Shown here piece after piece: positions 35,299-45,252 of a DNA stretch of 64,000 nucleotides (position 1 is the first letter of the stretch; every line of letters starts with the position of its first letter). The notes under the pieces are model-generated. The model ran no database searches. It was not told the origin of the DNA and saw only the letters and a list, made by a program, of their open reading frames with translations. Made by a program: the position numbers and the translations under genes. This DNA is from an uncultured Prevotella sp. (GTDB lineage Bacteria; Bacteroidota; Bacteroidia; Bacteroidales; Bacteroidaceae): the NCBI GenBank assembly GCA_900319905.1, contig ONQB01000005.1, positions 62,001-126,000 on the forward strand, given 5' to 3'.

Positions 35299-37062
35299 TT
35301 ATTTCTGTTTCAGATCAACCTTAATCTGAAGTTCGTCCAACTGCTTGGGATCAAGAGCGGAAGGAGCATCGAGCATCACATCGCGTCCACTGTTGTTCTT
35401 CGGGAAGGCAATGCAGTCGCGAATGGAATCAAGACCTGCGAGGATGCTGACGAAACGGTCGAGACCGAAAGCCAGTCCGGCATGAGGTGGTGCACCATAC
35501 TTGAAGGCGTTCATCAGGAAGCCAAACTGTGCCTCAGCACGTTCCTTGGTGAAGCCGAGTACCTCAAACATCTTCTCCTGCAGATTGGTGTCATGGATAC
35601 GGAGACTGCCTCCGCCCACCTCGATGCCATTGCATACGAAGTCATAGGCCTTAGCGCGCACCTGCTCCGGATGCTCGTCGAGCAAGGGGATGTCGTCAGG
35701 ATTGGGCATGGTGAACGGATGGTGGGTAGCCATCAGGCGCTGTTCCTCATCACTCCACTCAAAGAGCGGGAAGTCGATGATCCACAAGCACTTGAACACA
35801 TTCTTATCGCGCAGTCCCAGACGGTCGCCCATCTCCAGACGAAGTGAGCAGAGTTGGATACGTGTCTTATTGGCATTGTCGCCAGAGAGAATCAGCACGA
35901 GGTCGCCATCCTTGGCACCTGTGGTCTCTTTCACCTTCTGCAACTGCTCGGGAGTATAGAACTTGTCAATGGAGCTCTTTACCGTGCCATCACTTTCATA
36001 CTTGATATATACCAGGCCCTTGGCACCCACCTGCGGCTTCTTCACGAAGTCGGTGAGCTCGTTTAGCTGCTTGCGGCTGTAGTTGGCGCATCCAGGCACC
36101 ACAATACCACCAATATAAGTAGCCTCATTGAAGACCGAGAAGCTGCCTGTGCCCTTGAGGTCGTCCATCAGCTCAACGAACTCCATGCCGAAGCGCAAAT
36201 CAGGCTTGTCGGAACCAAAACGGCGCATGGCTTCCTTCCATGTCATCTGCTGTAAAGGCTCGGGAAGATCAACACCACGAATCTCCTTAAAGAGCATGCG
36301 GCACATCTTCTCGAAGAGGTTGATGACATCATCCTGGTCGACAAAACTCATCTCGCAGTCCACCTGCGTAAACTCGGGCTGTCGGTCAGCACGCAGATCC
36401 TCGTCGCGGAAGCATTTGGCAATCTGGAAGTAACGATCGAAACCAGCAACCATCAGCAGCTGCTTCAATGTCTGCGGGCTCTGCGGAAGAGCGTAGAACT
36501 GTCCAGGGTTCATGCGGGAAGGCACCACAAAGTCGCGGGCGCCCTCTGGGGTCGATCCAATCAGAACAGGCGTCTCCACCTCAATGAACTTCTGCGCATC
36601 AAGGAAATTACGAATGAGAATCGTCATGCGGTGACGCAGTTCAAGATTCTTGCGCACAATCGGACGGCGCAGGTCAAGGTAACGGTATTTCATGCGCAGG
36701 TCGTCGCCGCCGTCTGTATTATCCTCAATGGTAAAAGGAGGAGTGAGCGACGGACTGAGCACATTCAACTTGGAGGCAATAATCTCAATATCGCCGGTAT
36801 CCATCTTGCTGTTCTTGCTCTGACGTTCCGACACCTTACCACTGACCTGAATGCAATATTCACGACCGAGTTTGTTCGCCTGTTCCCAAAGTGCCTCATC
36901 GGCAGCCTCATCGAAGACAAGCTGAGTAATGCCATAACGGTCACGAAGATCTATAAAGGTCATTCCGCCCATTTTGCGGGTGCGCTGCACCCACCCCGCG
37001 AGCGTTACTTCTTTGCCCGCGTCGGAGAGGCGAAGCTCTCCGCAAGTATTAGTTCTATACAT
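35299..37062 (-). CDS. aspS: Aspartate--tRNA ligase
   Basis: A 587-residue class IIb synthetase. The N-terminal OB anticodon-binding domain includes [20 protein letters not shown]. The catalytic core has motif 2 [20 protein letters not shown] and motif 3 [15 protein letters not shown], with the bacterial GAD insertion between (about 290-420). Length is that of the bacterial type. It carries its own promoter and terminator and is monocistronic. Confidence 0.97.
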   Translation of the reverse strand: MYRTNTCGELRLSDAGKEVTLAGWVQRTRKMGGMTFIDLRDRYGITQLVFDEAADEALWEQANKLGREYCIQVSGKVSERQSKNSKMDTGDIEIIASKLNVLSPSLTPPFTIEDNTDGGDDLRMKYRYLDLRRPIVRKNLELRHRMTILIRNFLDAQKFIEVETPVLIGSTPEGARDFVVPSRMNPGQFYALPQSPQTLKQLLMVAGFDRYFQIAKCFRDEDLRADRQPEFTQVDCEMSFVDQDDVINLFEKMCRMLFKEIRGVDLPEPLQQMTWKEAMRRFGSDKPDLRFGMEFVELMDDLKGTGSFSVFNEATYIGGIVVPGCANYSRKQLNELTDFVKKPQVGAKGLVYIKYESDGTVKSSIDKFYTPEQLQKVKETTGAKDGDLVLILSGDNANKTRIQLCSLRLEMGDRLGLRDKNVFKCLWIIDFPLFEWSDEEQRLMATHHPFTMPNPDDIPLLDEHPEQVRAKAYDFVCNGIEVGGGSLRIHDTNLQEKMFEVLGFTKERAEAQFGFLMNAFKYGAPPHAGLAFGLDRFVSILAGLDSIRDCIAFPKNNSGRDVMLDAPSALDPKQLDELQIKVDLKQK

Positions 37063-37091
37063 ATAAATAATGTAAGTATTGATATTTGGTA

Positions 37092-37099
37092 CAAAATTA
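37092..37099 (-). promoter_or_regulatory. -7 element of aspS
   Basis: TAATTTTG on the minus strand, 30 bases before the ATG; no convincing -33 TTTG. Confidence 0.55.
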
Positions 37100-37193
37100 C
37101 AATTTTTTATTGGAACAGAAAAAACACGGCACGATAAGCTTTGAAAATTATGTTAAAAAAGGTATTTTATGGTTAGGTGGCTGAAACATTTCA

Positions 37194-37201
37194 TACTTTT
37201 G
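37194..37201 (+). promoter_or_regulatory. -7 element of the DUF1573 gene
   Basis: TACTTTTG, 36 bases upstream of the ATG at 37237; the -33 region is a poor match. Confidence 0.55.
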
Positions 37202-37236
37202 TACGTCGGTAACATAAAACAAGTATTGTGATAATT

Positions 37237-37638
37237 ATGAAGAAGATTTTTACACACTTATTATTGATAGCAGTTATGCTCGTTGCAGGAATGAGCACCA
37301 GCTATGCTCAGGCCAAGATCGAGTTCGACAAATTGACCAATAATTTCGGCACGTTCTCGGAAAGCAATCCTGTTCAGAAATGCACTTTCACATTCACCAA
37401 CAAGGGCGACAAGCCCCTCATCATCAACCAGGCTGTAGCAAGTTGCGGCTGCACGGTGCCCACATATACGAAGACACCCATCATGCCCGGTGGAAAAGGA
37501 GTGATCAGCGTGACCTACAATGGCAAAGGCAAGTTCCCCGGCCACTTTAAGAAGACCATCACCATCCGCACCAACGGCGTGCCCGAGATGACGCGTCTTT
37601 ACGTGGAGGGTGTCATGCAGGAAGAACAAAAGCAATGA
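37237..37638 (+). CDS. DUF1573 domain secreted protein
   Basis: A 133-residue protein with a signal peptide (MKKIFTHLLLIAVMLVAGMS...YAQ) and a single Ig-like DUF1573 domain containing the family VASCGCTVPTYTKTPIMPGG motif with its paired cysteines. Such proteins are abundant in Bacteroidota and of unknown function, probably periplasmic. The ATG at 37237 is preferred to the GTG three codons earlier because it begins the signal peptide. Own promoter and terminator. Confidence 0.88.
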   Translation: MKKIFTHLLLIAVMLVAGMSTSYAQAKIEFDKLTNNFGTFSESNPVQKCTFTFTNKGDKPLIINQAVASCGCTVPTYTKTPIMPGGKGVISVTYNGKGKFPGHFKKTITIRTNGVPEMTRLYVEGVMQEEQKQ

Positions 37639-37687
37639 TCCGACAGCTGAGAGAACCAGAAGAAAGAGACTGACAAATAAGTAAGAT

Positions 37688-37730
37688 AAAGTGGCGATAT
37701 TTTCAAGGTTTTGAAAGTATCGCCACTTTT
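37688..37730 (+). terminator. Terminator after the DUF1573 gene
   Basis: AAAGTGGCGATA pairs with TATCGCCACTTT, with inner TTTCAA/TTGAAA pairing, followed by a T run. Confidence 0.9.
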
Positions 37731-37773
37731 TTATATCATTTCACATACTTTTATTGTTAAATTAAATAATATC

Positions 37774-37805
37774 TTTGTGGTGTGTCGAAAATTTGTGTAC
37801 TTTTG
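37774..37805 (+). promoter_or_regulatory. Promoter of the SLC13 transporter
   Basis: TTTG at 37774-37777 and TACTTTTG at 37798-37805 with 20-base spacing; leader about 47 bases. Confidence 0.8.
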
Positions 37806-37858
37806 TAAGAGCAACCTATTAAAATTAACAACATAAAGAAATCTATAAAAACCGTACT

Positions 37859-39325
37859 ATGCAAGAAACCATCAAAAAAGTACTGTCAGGTAGCTTCAAC
37901 AAGAAGAAGGCCTTCATGTTCCTGCTTACCGTAGTAGTGACCTTAATCGTTTGGAACCTGCCTTCGTCATTTTTCGGCATTGACGGACTGACGGTAGTTC
38001 AACAACGTGTGATAGCCATCTTTGTCATGGCCGTCATGCTATGGCTTACCGAGGCCATTCCCGCCTGGGCCACCTCCGTGTCTATTATTTTCGTATTGCT
38101 TTTCTTTGTGAGCGATTCTTCATTTAAATTTATGCAGGGCTCCGAGGGCGAGTACGGGCAGTTGCTCGACTCTGTCGGTATCATGGCGTGCTTCGCCGAC
38201 CCCACAATCATCCTTTTCCTGGGCGGATTTATCCTTGCCATAGCCGCTACGAAGTCAGGACTTGACGTCTGGATGGCCAAGACAATGATCAGACCATTCG
38301 GACATAGGAGTGAGAACGTATTGTTGGGCTTCCTGCTCATTACGGGCATATTCTCTATGTTCATCTCCAACACCGCCACAGCAGCCATGATGCTTACCTT
38401 CCTGACACCGGTATTCAAGGCCCTGCCTGCCAACGGCAAAGGACGCATCGCTCTGACAATGGCCATCCCCATCGGTGCCAACCTCGGCGGTATGGGCACT
38501 CCTATCGGAACACCACCTAATGCCTTCGCGTACAAAGTGCTCAACGATCCCACCGGCATGAACCTGGACATCAGCTTTGGTCAATGGATGGCTGTGATGG
38601 CTCCGCTGATCATCTTACTGCTTTTCATTGCGTGGTTCCTGCTGATCAAGCTTTTCCCATTCTCGCAAGATACTATTGAACTGGAGATTGACGGTGACAT
38701 GCACCGCAACTGGCGTACCGTCGTTGTGGCAATTACCTTTGTCGTGACCATCGTGCTCTGGATATGCGGAAAGCAGATAGGCATCAACGCCAATACCGTA
38801 GCCATGCTGCCCATCGCCGTCTTCGCCTTCACCGGTGTCATCACAGCCAAGGACTTGCAGGACATCGACTGGGGCGTCATCTGGATGGTGGCAGGTGGCT
38901 TTGCATTGGGCTTGGCCATGAACGGAACGGGGCTGGCAAAGGCAGCCGTCGAGGCTATCCCATTCGGAGAATGGAGTCCTATCGTCATTCTGATTATTGC
39001 CGGACTTGTGTGTTACTTCCTTTCCAACTTCATCAGCAACACGGCTACAGCCGCTCTGCTCATCCCTATCCTGACCGTCGTCTGCGAAGGCATGGGCGAC
39101 AAGCTCAATGTGATCGGTGGCAACTCCACCATCCTTATCGGCATCGCAGTTGCTGCCTCTGCCGCCATGTGTCTGCCCATCTCCACCCCGCCAAATGCCA
39201 TCGCCTATTCCACAGGCCTTGTCGAACAGAAAGACATGGCAAAGACAGGCATCCTGGTGGGTATCATCACGCTGATCTTGGGATTCTCTCTGCTGATTTT
39301 TGTGGGAAGACTTGGCATATTCTAA
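37859..39325 (+). CDS. SLC13/DASS family anion transporter
   Basis: A 488-residue membrane protein with about 11-12 helices and the two conserved SNT-type motifs of divalent anion:sodium symporters: FISNTATAAMMLTFLTPVF and FISNTATAALLIPILTVV. GTPIGTPPNAFAYKVL and CLPISTPPNAIAYSTGL lie in the two repeat units. Likely substrates are C4-dicarboxylates such as succinate, fumarate or malate, which fits the malic enzyme and propionate-type genes nearby, but substrate choice is not readable. Monocistronic. Confidence 0.92.
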   Translation: MQETIKKVLSGSFNKKKAFMFLLTVVVTLIVWNLPSSFFGIDGLTVVQQRVIAIFVMAVMLWLTEAIPAWATSVSIIFVLLFFVSDSSFKFMQGSEGEYGQLLDSVGIMACFADPTIILFLGGFILAIAATKSGLDVWMAKTMIRPFGHRSENVLLGFLLITGIFSMFISNTATAAMMLTFLTPVFKALPANGKGRIALTMAIPIGANLGGMGTPIGTPPNAFAYKVLNDPTGMNLDISFGQWMAVMAPLIILLLFIAWFLLIKLFPFSQDTIELEIDGDMHRNWRTVVVAITFVVTIVLWICGKQIGINANTVAMLPIAVFAFTGVITAKDLQDIDWGVIWMVAGGFALGLAMNGTGLAKAAVEAIPFGEWSPIVILIIAGLVCYFLSNFISNTATAALLIPILTVVCEGMGDKLNVIGGNSTILIGIAVAASAAMCLPISTPPNAIAYSTGLVEQKDMAKTGILVGIITLILGFSLLIFVGRLGIF

Positions 39326-39420
39326 CGGCTCACACAGTATGTATACTAAAAGCTGATGGTCTAAAGACAACAACAGGAAGAGCCTGAAACATAGAACACG
39401 TCAACTCATAGACATAAGGC

Positions 39421-39563
39421 TATATCAAAATAGGAGAAGTACAGAAGTCCGGAAGTCCAGGAGTTCAGTCATATGCATAAGTACCTGATAATAAGGTATC
39501 ATTAATGTAATGACAGAACTTCTGTACTTCCGGACTTCTGTACTTCTCCTATTCTGATACACT
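39421..39563. repeat. Large hairpin of composite element copy B
   Basis: Arms of about 50 bases (left from TATCAAAATAGGAGAAGTAC, right ending GTACTTCTCCTATTCTGATA) contain a perfect 24-bp inverted core around GGAGAAGTACAGAAGTCCGG. The loop with ATGCATAAG and TGATAATAAGGTATCATTA is shared with copy A. Relative to copy A, AATTGGAG has become AATAGGAG in the left arm and the right arm has changed to match. The gap 39326-40102 holds only this element and its array. Confidence 0.88.
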
Positions 39564-39628
39564 CTCATTGTTGTATATAGAAGAAACTGAAAACAAGCAG
39601 TGTAAAAGATATTTATGTTAAATAGCCT

Positions 39629-39978
39629 CTGAGAATCGTGTCGTAACCAACAGGGCCGCATTTGGCTCTAAATACGCCAGTTTTAGAGCGATTATAGTAA
39701 ACCGCTATCTATCAACACATTACCAAACATCAAGCTTATAAATTACCAATTGAGCCTCTCGAAATCGCCAATATTCTGCCTTCATTTGGCCGATATGTCA
39801 TGGTTATATCGGCGATATTGAGGCGGTTCTTCGGCGAAAAGGCAGAGGCTCTTCGGCGAAAGGGCACTGGCTTTTCGCCGAGAAGCCAAAAAGACGACAA
39901 CGAAACCGCTGTTTCATAACGATTTTCTACTATTTTTTATCCGGCACTGCCTGTTATTCCACTCAAAACAGTGTTAAA
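39629..39978. repeat. Box, 22-bp array and tail of composite element copy B
   Basis: CTGAGAATCG at 39629-39638, TAAATACGCCAG at 39669-39680, then six consecutive 22-bp units at 39754-39885 whose cores are TCGCCAA, GGCCGAT, TCGGCGA, TCGGCGA, TCGGCGA and TCGCCGA. A tail ACTCAAAACAGTGTTAAA lies at 39961-39978. Box-to-array distance is 116 bases. The array is strictly periodic at 22 bp, about two turns of B-DNA. Confidence 0.82.
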
Positions 39979-40102
39979 AGAAAAACAGAATATTGTCAGC
40001 TATTTTCCGAATAATATTCATGCCATTACAACCAAAAGCGGGAAGCCAACATGAATTGACTTCCCGCCTATTATTGATAAAATCTATTGTTGCGAAAACA
40101 AA

Positions 40103-43100
40103 TTAGATCTCCTCGCTCCAGTCTTCCTGACTCTTGCGAACATAAGACATATAACGACGCTTAGCAGCCTTCTCAGTCTCAGCGTAGAGCTCGTCAGCCT
40201 CAGCAGGGAAGCCCTTCTTCAGAGAAGAGAAGCGGACCTCACCGAGCAGGTAATCCTGGAACTTATCCCACTGCGGAGCCTTAGAGTCGAGCTGGAACGG
40301 GTTCTTGCCCTCCTTAGCCAACTCCGGGTTGAAGCGCCACAGATGCCAGTAACCACACTCGACGGCCAGAGCCTCCTCATGCTGCGAGCGGCCCATGCTA
40401 CGACGATCAGCCTTAGAGCCCTTGATACCATGGTTGATACAAGGAGCGTAAGCAATAACGAGTGACGGGCCTGGATAAGCCTCAGCCTCACGGATAGCTT
40501 TCAGAGTCTGAGCGTTGTCAGCACCCATGGCCACCTGAGCCACATAGATGTAGCCATAAGTGGTCTCCATCAAGCCAAGATCCTTCTTGGTAACACGCTT
40601 GCCGCTAGCTGCAAACTGAGCAATAGCACCAATAGGTGTAGACTTGGAAGCCTGACCACCGGTGTTGGAGTAAACCTCAGTATCGAGCACAAGGATGTTG
40701 ACATCCTCACCGGTAGAGAGTACATGGTCGAGACCACCGTAGCCGATGTCGTAAGAAGCACCGTCACCACCGATGATCCACTGAGAGCGCTTCACGAGGT
40801 AGTGCTCCAAGGGCAGCAGCTCCTTGCAGACGGGGCATCCAGCCTCGGCACCCTTCTCGATAAGCGGCTTCAGCTCGGCAGCAGCAGCCTTAGAAGCGTC
40901 GGCATCGTTCTGACCCTCAATCCACTTCTCAGCAGCAGCCTTGAAGTCAGCAGGAGTATCCTCCTTAGCGATGTTCTCCTTCAGCAGCATCGTGATACGA
41001 GCCTTCATCTTCTTGTTGGCAAGTGCCATACCCAGACCGAACTCGCAGAAGTCCTCAAACAGAGAGTTGTTGAAGGCAGGACCCTGACCCTTCTCATTCT
41101 TGCAATAAGGAGTAGAAGGAACAGAAGCTGAGTAGATTGACGAGCAACCTGTAGCGTTGGCAATCATCTCACGGTCGCCAAAGAGCTGAGAGACGAGCTT
41201 CACATAAGGAGTCTCGCCGCAGCCGGAACAAGCACCTGAGAACTCGAACAGAGGCTGAGCGAACTGAGAGTTCTTCGGGCTCTGCTTGATGTCAACGAGA
41301 TTCTGCTTTGACTTCACGTTCTTCACGAGGTACTCCCAATTCTCAGCTTCCTTCTTCATGTCGGGAGCATCAACATTGAACGGAACCATCTTCAGAGCCT
41401 TCTCCAGCTCACCGGTCTCCTTGTTCTTCTTGCCAGGGCAGACATCGGCGCAGTTGCCGCAGCCGAGGCAGTCGAGCACAGAGGTCTCAATGCGGAACTT
41501 CATGCCCTTGAGAGCCTTAGGAGCCAGGATATCGACGGTCTTGCCATCGAAGCCGGCTGCTTCCTTGTCGTCCATGACGAACGGACGGATACAAGCGTGA
41601 GGACAAACGAACGAGCACTTGTTGCACTGGATACAGTTATCAGGATTCCAGACGGGAACGAAAGCTTCCACACCACGCTTATCATAAGCAGCAGTGCCTA
41701 CTTCCCACTTACCGTCAACGGTGTCATGCTTGACGAAGTCAGAAACCTTCAGCAGGTCACCGGCCTGAGCGTTCATCGGGCGAACGATCTCCTTAACGAA
41801 TGCGGGAGCGTCGTCCTCTACCTCTGCATCGTCAGCAAGGTTAGCCCATGCGGGATCAACCGTCAGCTCCTTGTACTCACCACCGCGATCGACGGCAGCG
41901 TAGTTCTTGTCGACCACATCCTGACCCTTCTTACCGTAAGACTTCACGATGAAAGCCTTCATCTGCTCAACGGCGAGCTCGATAGGAATCACCTTTGTGA
42001 TACGGAAGAATGCAGACTGCAGGATGGTATTGGTGCGGTTGCCCAGACCAATTTCCTGGCCAATCTTGGTAGCGTTGATATAGTAAACCTTGATGTGGTG
42101 CTTAGCGAAATAGCGCTTTACCTTGTTGGGGATGAAGTCAACCAGCTCCTGACCATCAAAGATGGTGTTGAGCAGGAACGTACCATTGTCGCGCAGACCA
42201 CGGGTCACATCATACATGTGAAGGTAAGCCTGGACGTGGCAAGCCACGAAGTTAGGCGTGTTCACCTGATATGCGCTGTGGATAGGCTCGTCGCCGAAAC
42301 GAAGGTGAGAGCAGGTGAAGCCACCCGACTTCTTCGAGTCGTAAGAGAAGTAAGCCTGGCAGTACTTATTGGTGTTGTTACCAATGATCTGCACAGAGTT
42401 CTTGTTGGCACCGACCGTACCGTCAGAGCCCAAGCCATAGAACTTAGCCTCGAACAGGCTGTCGCCACCCATAGGAATCTCCTCGACCTCAGGCAGAGAG
42501 GTGAAGGTAACATCGTCGACGATACCCACGGTGAAGTGGTTCTTCGGCATGGGGAGTTCCAGGTTGTTGAACACAGAGATAATCTTGGCAGGAGTGGTGT
42601 CGGAAGAACCGAGACCATAACGGCCACCAACGATCAGCGGCTTGCGAGGATCATCGTAGAGGGCGCTCTTCACGTCGAGATACAGCGGCTCACCCTCAGC
42701 TCCAGGCTCCTTGGTGCGGTCGAGCACAGCAATGCGCTTTACCGTTGCGGGGATAGCCTTGCGGATAGCCTCGACAGAGAACGGACGATAGAGGTGGACA
42801 GCCACCATACCTACCTTCTTGCCCTGCTTGGTCAGGTAGTCGATAGCCTCGCGGGCAGGTTCTGTGGCAGAACCCATCAGAACGATGATGTTCTCAGCAT
42901 CGGGAGCACCATAGTAGTTGAAGAGGTGATACTCACGGCCGGTAATCTTGGAAATCTCAGCCAGGTGCTTCTCAACTATCTCGGGTACTGCATCGTAGTA
43001 CTTGTTGCAAGCCTCGCGATGAGTGAAGAAGGTCTCGGGGTTCTCGGCAGTACCACGTGTGTCAGGACGCTCAGGGCTCATGGCACGGTCGCGGAAACGC

Positions 43101-43708
43101 TTGATCCACTCTTCCTTCACGAGAGGACGGATGTCCTCCATATCCATCTCCTCAATCTTGTGGTACTCGTGAGAAGTACGGAAGCCGTCGAAGAAGTTGA
43201 TGAAAGGCACAGAGCTCTCCAGCGTAGAGAGATATGGCACAGCCGACAGATCCATCACCTCCTGCACTGAACCAGAGCAGAACATAGCGAAGCCTGTCTG
43301 ACGGCAAGCCATCACGTCCTGATGGTCACCGAAGATACACAGGGCATGGCTGGCCAGCGTACGTGCTGATACATTGAAGACGCAAGGCAACAGCTCACCG
43401 GCAATCTTATACATATTGGGGATCATGAGCAGCAAGCCCTGAGAAGCAGTATAGGTAGAGGTCAGAGCACCGGCCTGCAGTGAACCGTGAACGGCACCTG
43501 CTGCACCACCCTCAGACTCCATTTCCTGTACGCTAACAGTCTGACCAAAAAGGTTCTTACGGCCTTTGGCAGCCCATTCGTCAACATGCTCAGCCATTGG
43601 CGATGACGGCGTGATAGGATAAATAGCAGCAACCTCAGTGAACATATAGCTCACGTGAGCGGCAGCAGTATTACCATCACAAGTGATAAACTTTTTTTCT
43701 TTTGCCAT
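40103..43708 (-). CDS. nifJ: Pyruvate:ferredoxin (flavodoxin) oxidoreductase, single-chain
   Basis: A 1,201-residue homodimer-type PFOR. In order it has the pyrimidine-binding domain (VSYMFTEVAAIYPITPSSPM), the transketolase-like domain, the gamma domain, a two-cluster ferredoxin domain (CIQCNKCSFVCPHACIRP and CLGCGNCADVCPGKK) and the thiamine pyrophosphate domain (GGDGASYDIGYGGLDHVLST) with an additional GCGET cluster site. It converts pyruvate and CoA to acetyl-CoA, CO2 and reduced ferredoxin, central in anaerobes. Strong codon bias produces long spurious antisense frames. Monocistronic; no clear TAnnTTTG box was found upstream. Confidence 0.97.
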   Translation of the reverse strand: MAKEKKFITCDGNTAAAHVSYMFTEVAAIYPITPSSPMAEHVDEWAAKGRKNLFGQTVSVQEMESEGGAAGAVHGSLQAGALTSTYTASQGLLLMIPNMYKIAGELLPCVFNVSARTLASHALCIFGDHQDVMACRQTGFAMFCSGSVQEVMDLSAVPYLSTLESSVPFINFFDGFRTSHEYHKIEEMDMEDIRPLVKEEWIKRFRDRAMSPERPDTRGTAENPETFFTHREACNKYYDAVPEIVEKHLAEISKITGREYHLFNYYGAPDAENIIVLMGSATEPAREAIDYLTKQGKKVGMVAVHLYRPFSVEAIRKAIPATVKRIAVLDRTKEPGAEGEPLYLDVKSALYDDPRKPLIVGGRYGLGSSDTTPAKIISVFNNLELPMPKNHFTVGIVDDVTFTSLPEVEEIPMGGDSLFEAKFYGLGSDGTVGANKNSVQIIGNNTNKYCQAYFSYDSKKSGGFTCSHLRFGDEPIHSAYQVNTPNFVACHVQAYLHMYDVTRGLRDNGTFLLNTIFDGQELVDFIPNKVKRYFAKHHIKVYYINATKIGQEIGLGNRTNTILQSAFFRITKVIPIELAVEQMKAFIVKSYGKKGQDVVDKNYAAVDRGGEYKELTVDPAWANLADDAEVEDDAPAFVKEIVRPMNAQAGDLLKVSDFVKHDTVDGKWEVGTAAYDKRGVEAFVPVWNPDNCIQCNKCSFVCPHACIRPFVMDDKEAAGFDGKTVDILAPKALKGMKFRIETSVLDCLGCGNCADVCPGKKNKETGELEKALKMVPFNVDAPDMKKEAENWEYLVKNVKSKQNLVDIKQSPKNSQFAQPLFEFSGACSGCGETPYVKLVSQLFGDREMIANATGCSSIYSASVPSTPYCKNEKGQGPAFNNSLFEDFCEFGLGMALANKKMKARITMLLKENIAKEDTPADFKAAAEKWIEGQNDADASKAAAAELKPLIEKGAEAGCPVCKELLPLEHYLVKRSQWIIGGDGASYDIGYGGLDHVLSTGEDVNILVLDTEVYSNTGGQASKSTPIGAIAQFAASGKRVTKKDLGLMETTYGYIYVAQVAMGADNAQTLKAIREAEAYPGPSLVIAYAPCINHGIKGSKADRRSMGRSQHEEALAVECGYWHLWRFNPELAKEGKNPFQLDSKAPQWDKFQDYLLGEVRFSSLKKGFPAEADELYAETEKAAKRRYMSYVRKSQEDWSEEI

Positions 43709-43787
43709 TTTGGAATGTGCTTAAAATAATAAATTAATAATGTTTATTTACGTTTTTACGTTTAATTCGTTCTAAGTGCTTCTATCT

Positions 43788-44984
43788 CTAATACAAGAAA
43801 CCCAGCAACCAGATGGGAATCTGATTGTCGTGTCCAACCTCTGTATTATAGCGCGCATAGAAAGTATCGTTGTTGAACCGTATCTTGCCCGTTGCATGGG
43901 CATCGCACACACGGAACTTACGCGTGCCGTCGATAAGATAGTATTGAGGCTTGCTTCCCTGGCTCACGATGTGGTCCTTCCAGAGCGTATTGACAAAGAA
44001 GGTCTCCATCACCGACTGCTCATCCACCGCAATAGGATAGATGGCATACATCAGATTGGGATTGTGCATCATGATCTTCGCAGGCTTCTTGGGAAACTCC
44101 TCGCCGTAAGGATATATCATGTTGAGAAGACGCGCATCGGCCAGATACTTGGTATAGTTCATTACCGTAGCGCGGCTGGTATCAATCTGATGAGCCAGCT
44201 GACTGATATTGGGCGCATGAATCCCGTCAAGCGCCAGCAAATAGAAAAGTTTCTTTATTTTGGTGAGGTATTTCAGCTCAATCTGCTTGATGAGCAAGAT
44301 GTCCACTTCCGTCATCATGTTCATTGTCTTGAGCAGGTTTTCAGAGAAGTTTCGGTGCTCAAGGAAGAAAGGATAGAAGCCATGATGCAGATAGTCGTGG
44401 AAATACTTGACAGGACTGAGTTCTGGCAGTATCTTCTTTACGATGTGTTCGTGGTTGTTGATAATTTCTTCCAAGCTGTAGGGGCGGAAGCTTGTTCCCG
44501 CCATCAGATTGACATATTCCCGGAAGGAGAAGCCCCGGAGATAATAGAACGTGAGTATATCGCGGATGGCTGGATAATCCGTCTTGAGTCGCATCACGCT
44601 CGATCCTGTGAAGACAAGCTTCAACTGCGGATAGAGATCGTAGCACTTGCGCAGTTCTGTGCTCCAGTTAGACTGCTTGAATATCTGGTCCAGCAGTAGC
44701 ACTTCCCCACCCTGCTTGACAAACTTTCCGGCGAAATCGGCAATACCATTACCCTGGAAGTAGAAGTTGTTCATGTTCACATACAAGCACTTTCGATTGT
44801 CCTTGCCGAACTTCTCCTTCGCATACTGCAGCAGGAAGGTAGTTTTCCCCACACCGCGCGTGCCCTTGATGCCAATAAGGCGCTGACTCCAGTCAATCTC
44901 GTCCATAAGACCGCGACGAACCGGAGAATTTGTGTGTTCCACAAGATAGCTGTGGGTGCGAAAGAAAGATTCCATCAACTCCAT
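43788..44984 (-). CDS. AAA ATPase with DUF4143 C-terminal domain
   Basis: A 398-residue ATPase: Walker A GIKGTRGVGKTTFLLQYAKE near residue 38, Walker B VLLLDQIF, FTGSSVMRLK as sensor-1 and a C-terminal DUF4143 domain with a winged-helix region (SQLAHQIDTSRATVMNYTKY). The family is common in Bacteroidota and archaea and often expanded; roles are mostly unproven, with some suggestion of toxin-antitoxin-like or mobile-element links. The ATG at 44984 is chosen because the promoter (-7 box 45018-45025) leaves the upstream ATG outside the transcript. Confidence 0.85.
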   Translation of the reverse strand: MELMESFFRTHSYLVEHTNSPVRRGLMDEIDWSQRLIGIKGTRGVGKTTFLLQYAKEKFGKDNRKCLYVNMNNFYFQGNGIADFAGKFVKQGGEVLLLDQIFKQSNWSTELRKCYDLYPQLKLVFTGSSVMRLKTDYPAIRDILTFYYLRGFSFREYVNLMAGTSFRPYSLEEIINNHEHIVKKILPELSPVKYFHDYLHHGFYPFFLEHRNFSENLLKTMNMMTEVDILLIKQIELKYLTKIKKLFYLLALDGIHAPNISQLAHQIDTSRATVMNYTKYLADARLLNMIYPYGEEFPKKPAKIMMHNPNLMYAIYPIAVDEQSVMETFFVNTLWKDHIVSQGSKPQYYLIDGTRKFRVCDAHATGKIRFNNDTFYARYNTEVGHDNQIPIWLLGFLY

Positions 44985-45017
44985 GTTGTTTCTGTTGTTT
45001 CCTAGATGTTGCGACTG

Positions 45018-45048
45018 CAAAGATAGCAATAGTTTTTAATATTGCAAA
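45018..45048 (-). promoter_or_regulatory. Promoter of the DUF4143 ATPase
   Basis: Minus-strand TTTG (45045-45048) and TATCTTTG (45018-45025) with 19-base spacing. Confidence 0.78.
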
Positions 45049-45207
45049 CTGAACATTACAAAACTTTGCTATATTTTATAAATTTAATATTAGCATCAGC
45101 ATGAACGGGCAACCTCAAAAACCTTTTTGTCAGTCTTCACCTCGAAAGAAACAAAGCATCTAAGGCAAAATATTGAGCAGAAGTAAGAGCAAATAATATA
45201 AAAGTAT

Positions 45208-45215
45208 TAATTTTG
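45208..45215 (+). promoter_or_regulatory. -7 element of the DAACS symporter gene
   Basis: TAATTTTG, 38 bases before the ATG at 45253; no good -33 match. Confidence 0.5.
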
Positions 45216-45252
45216 CAACCGATTAGACCAAATTAATTCCAAATTGCGCTCC

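Noticed and set aside
41597-43270. 557-residue plus-strand open frame
   Set aside because: It is antisense to nifJ, which has full domain content; the long frame results from strong codon bias.
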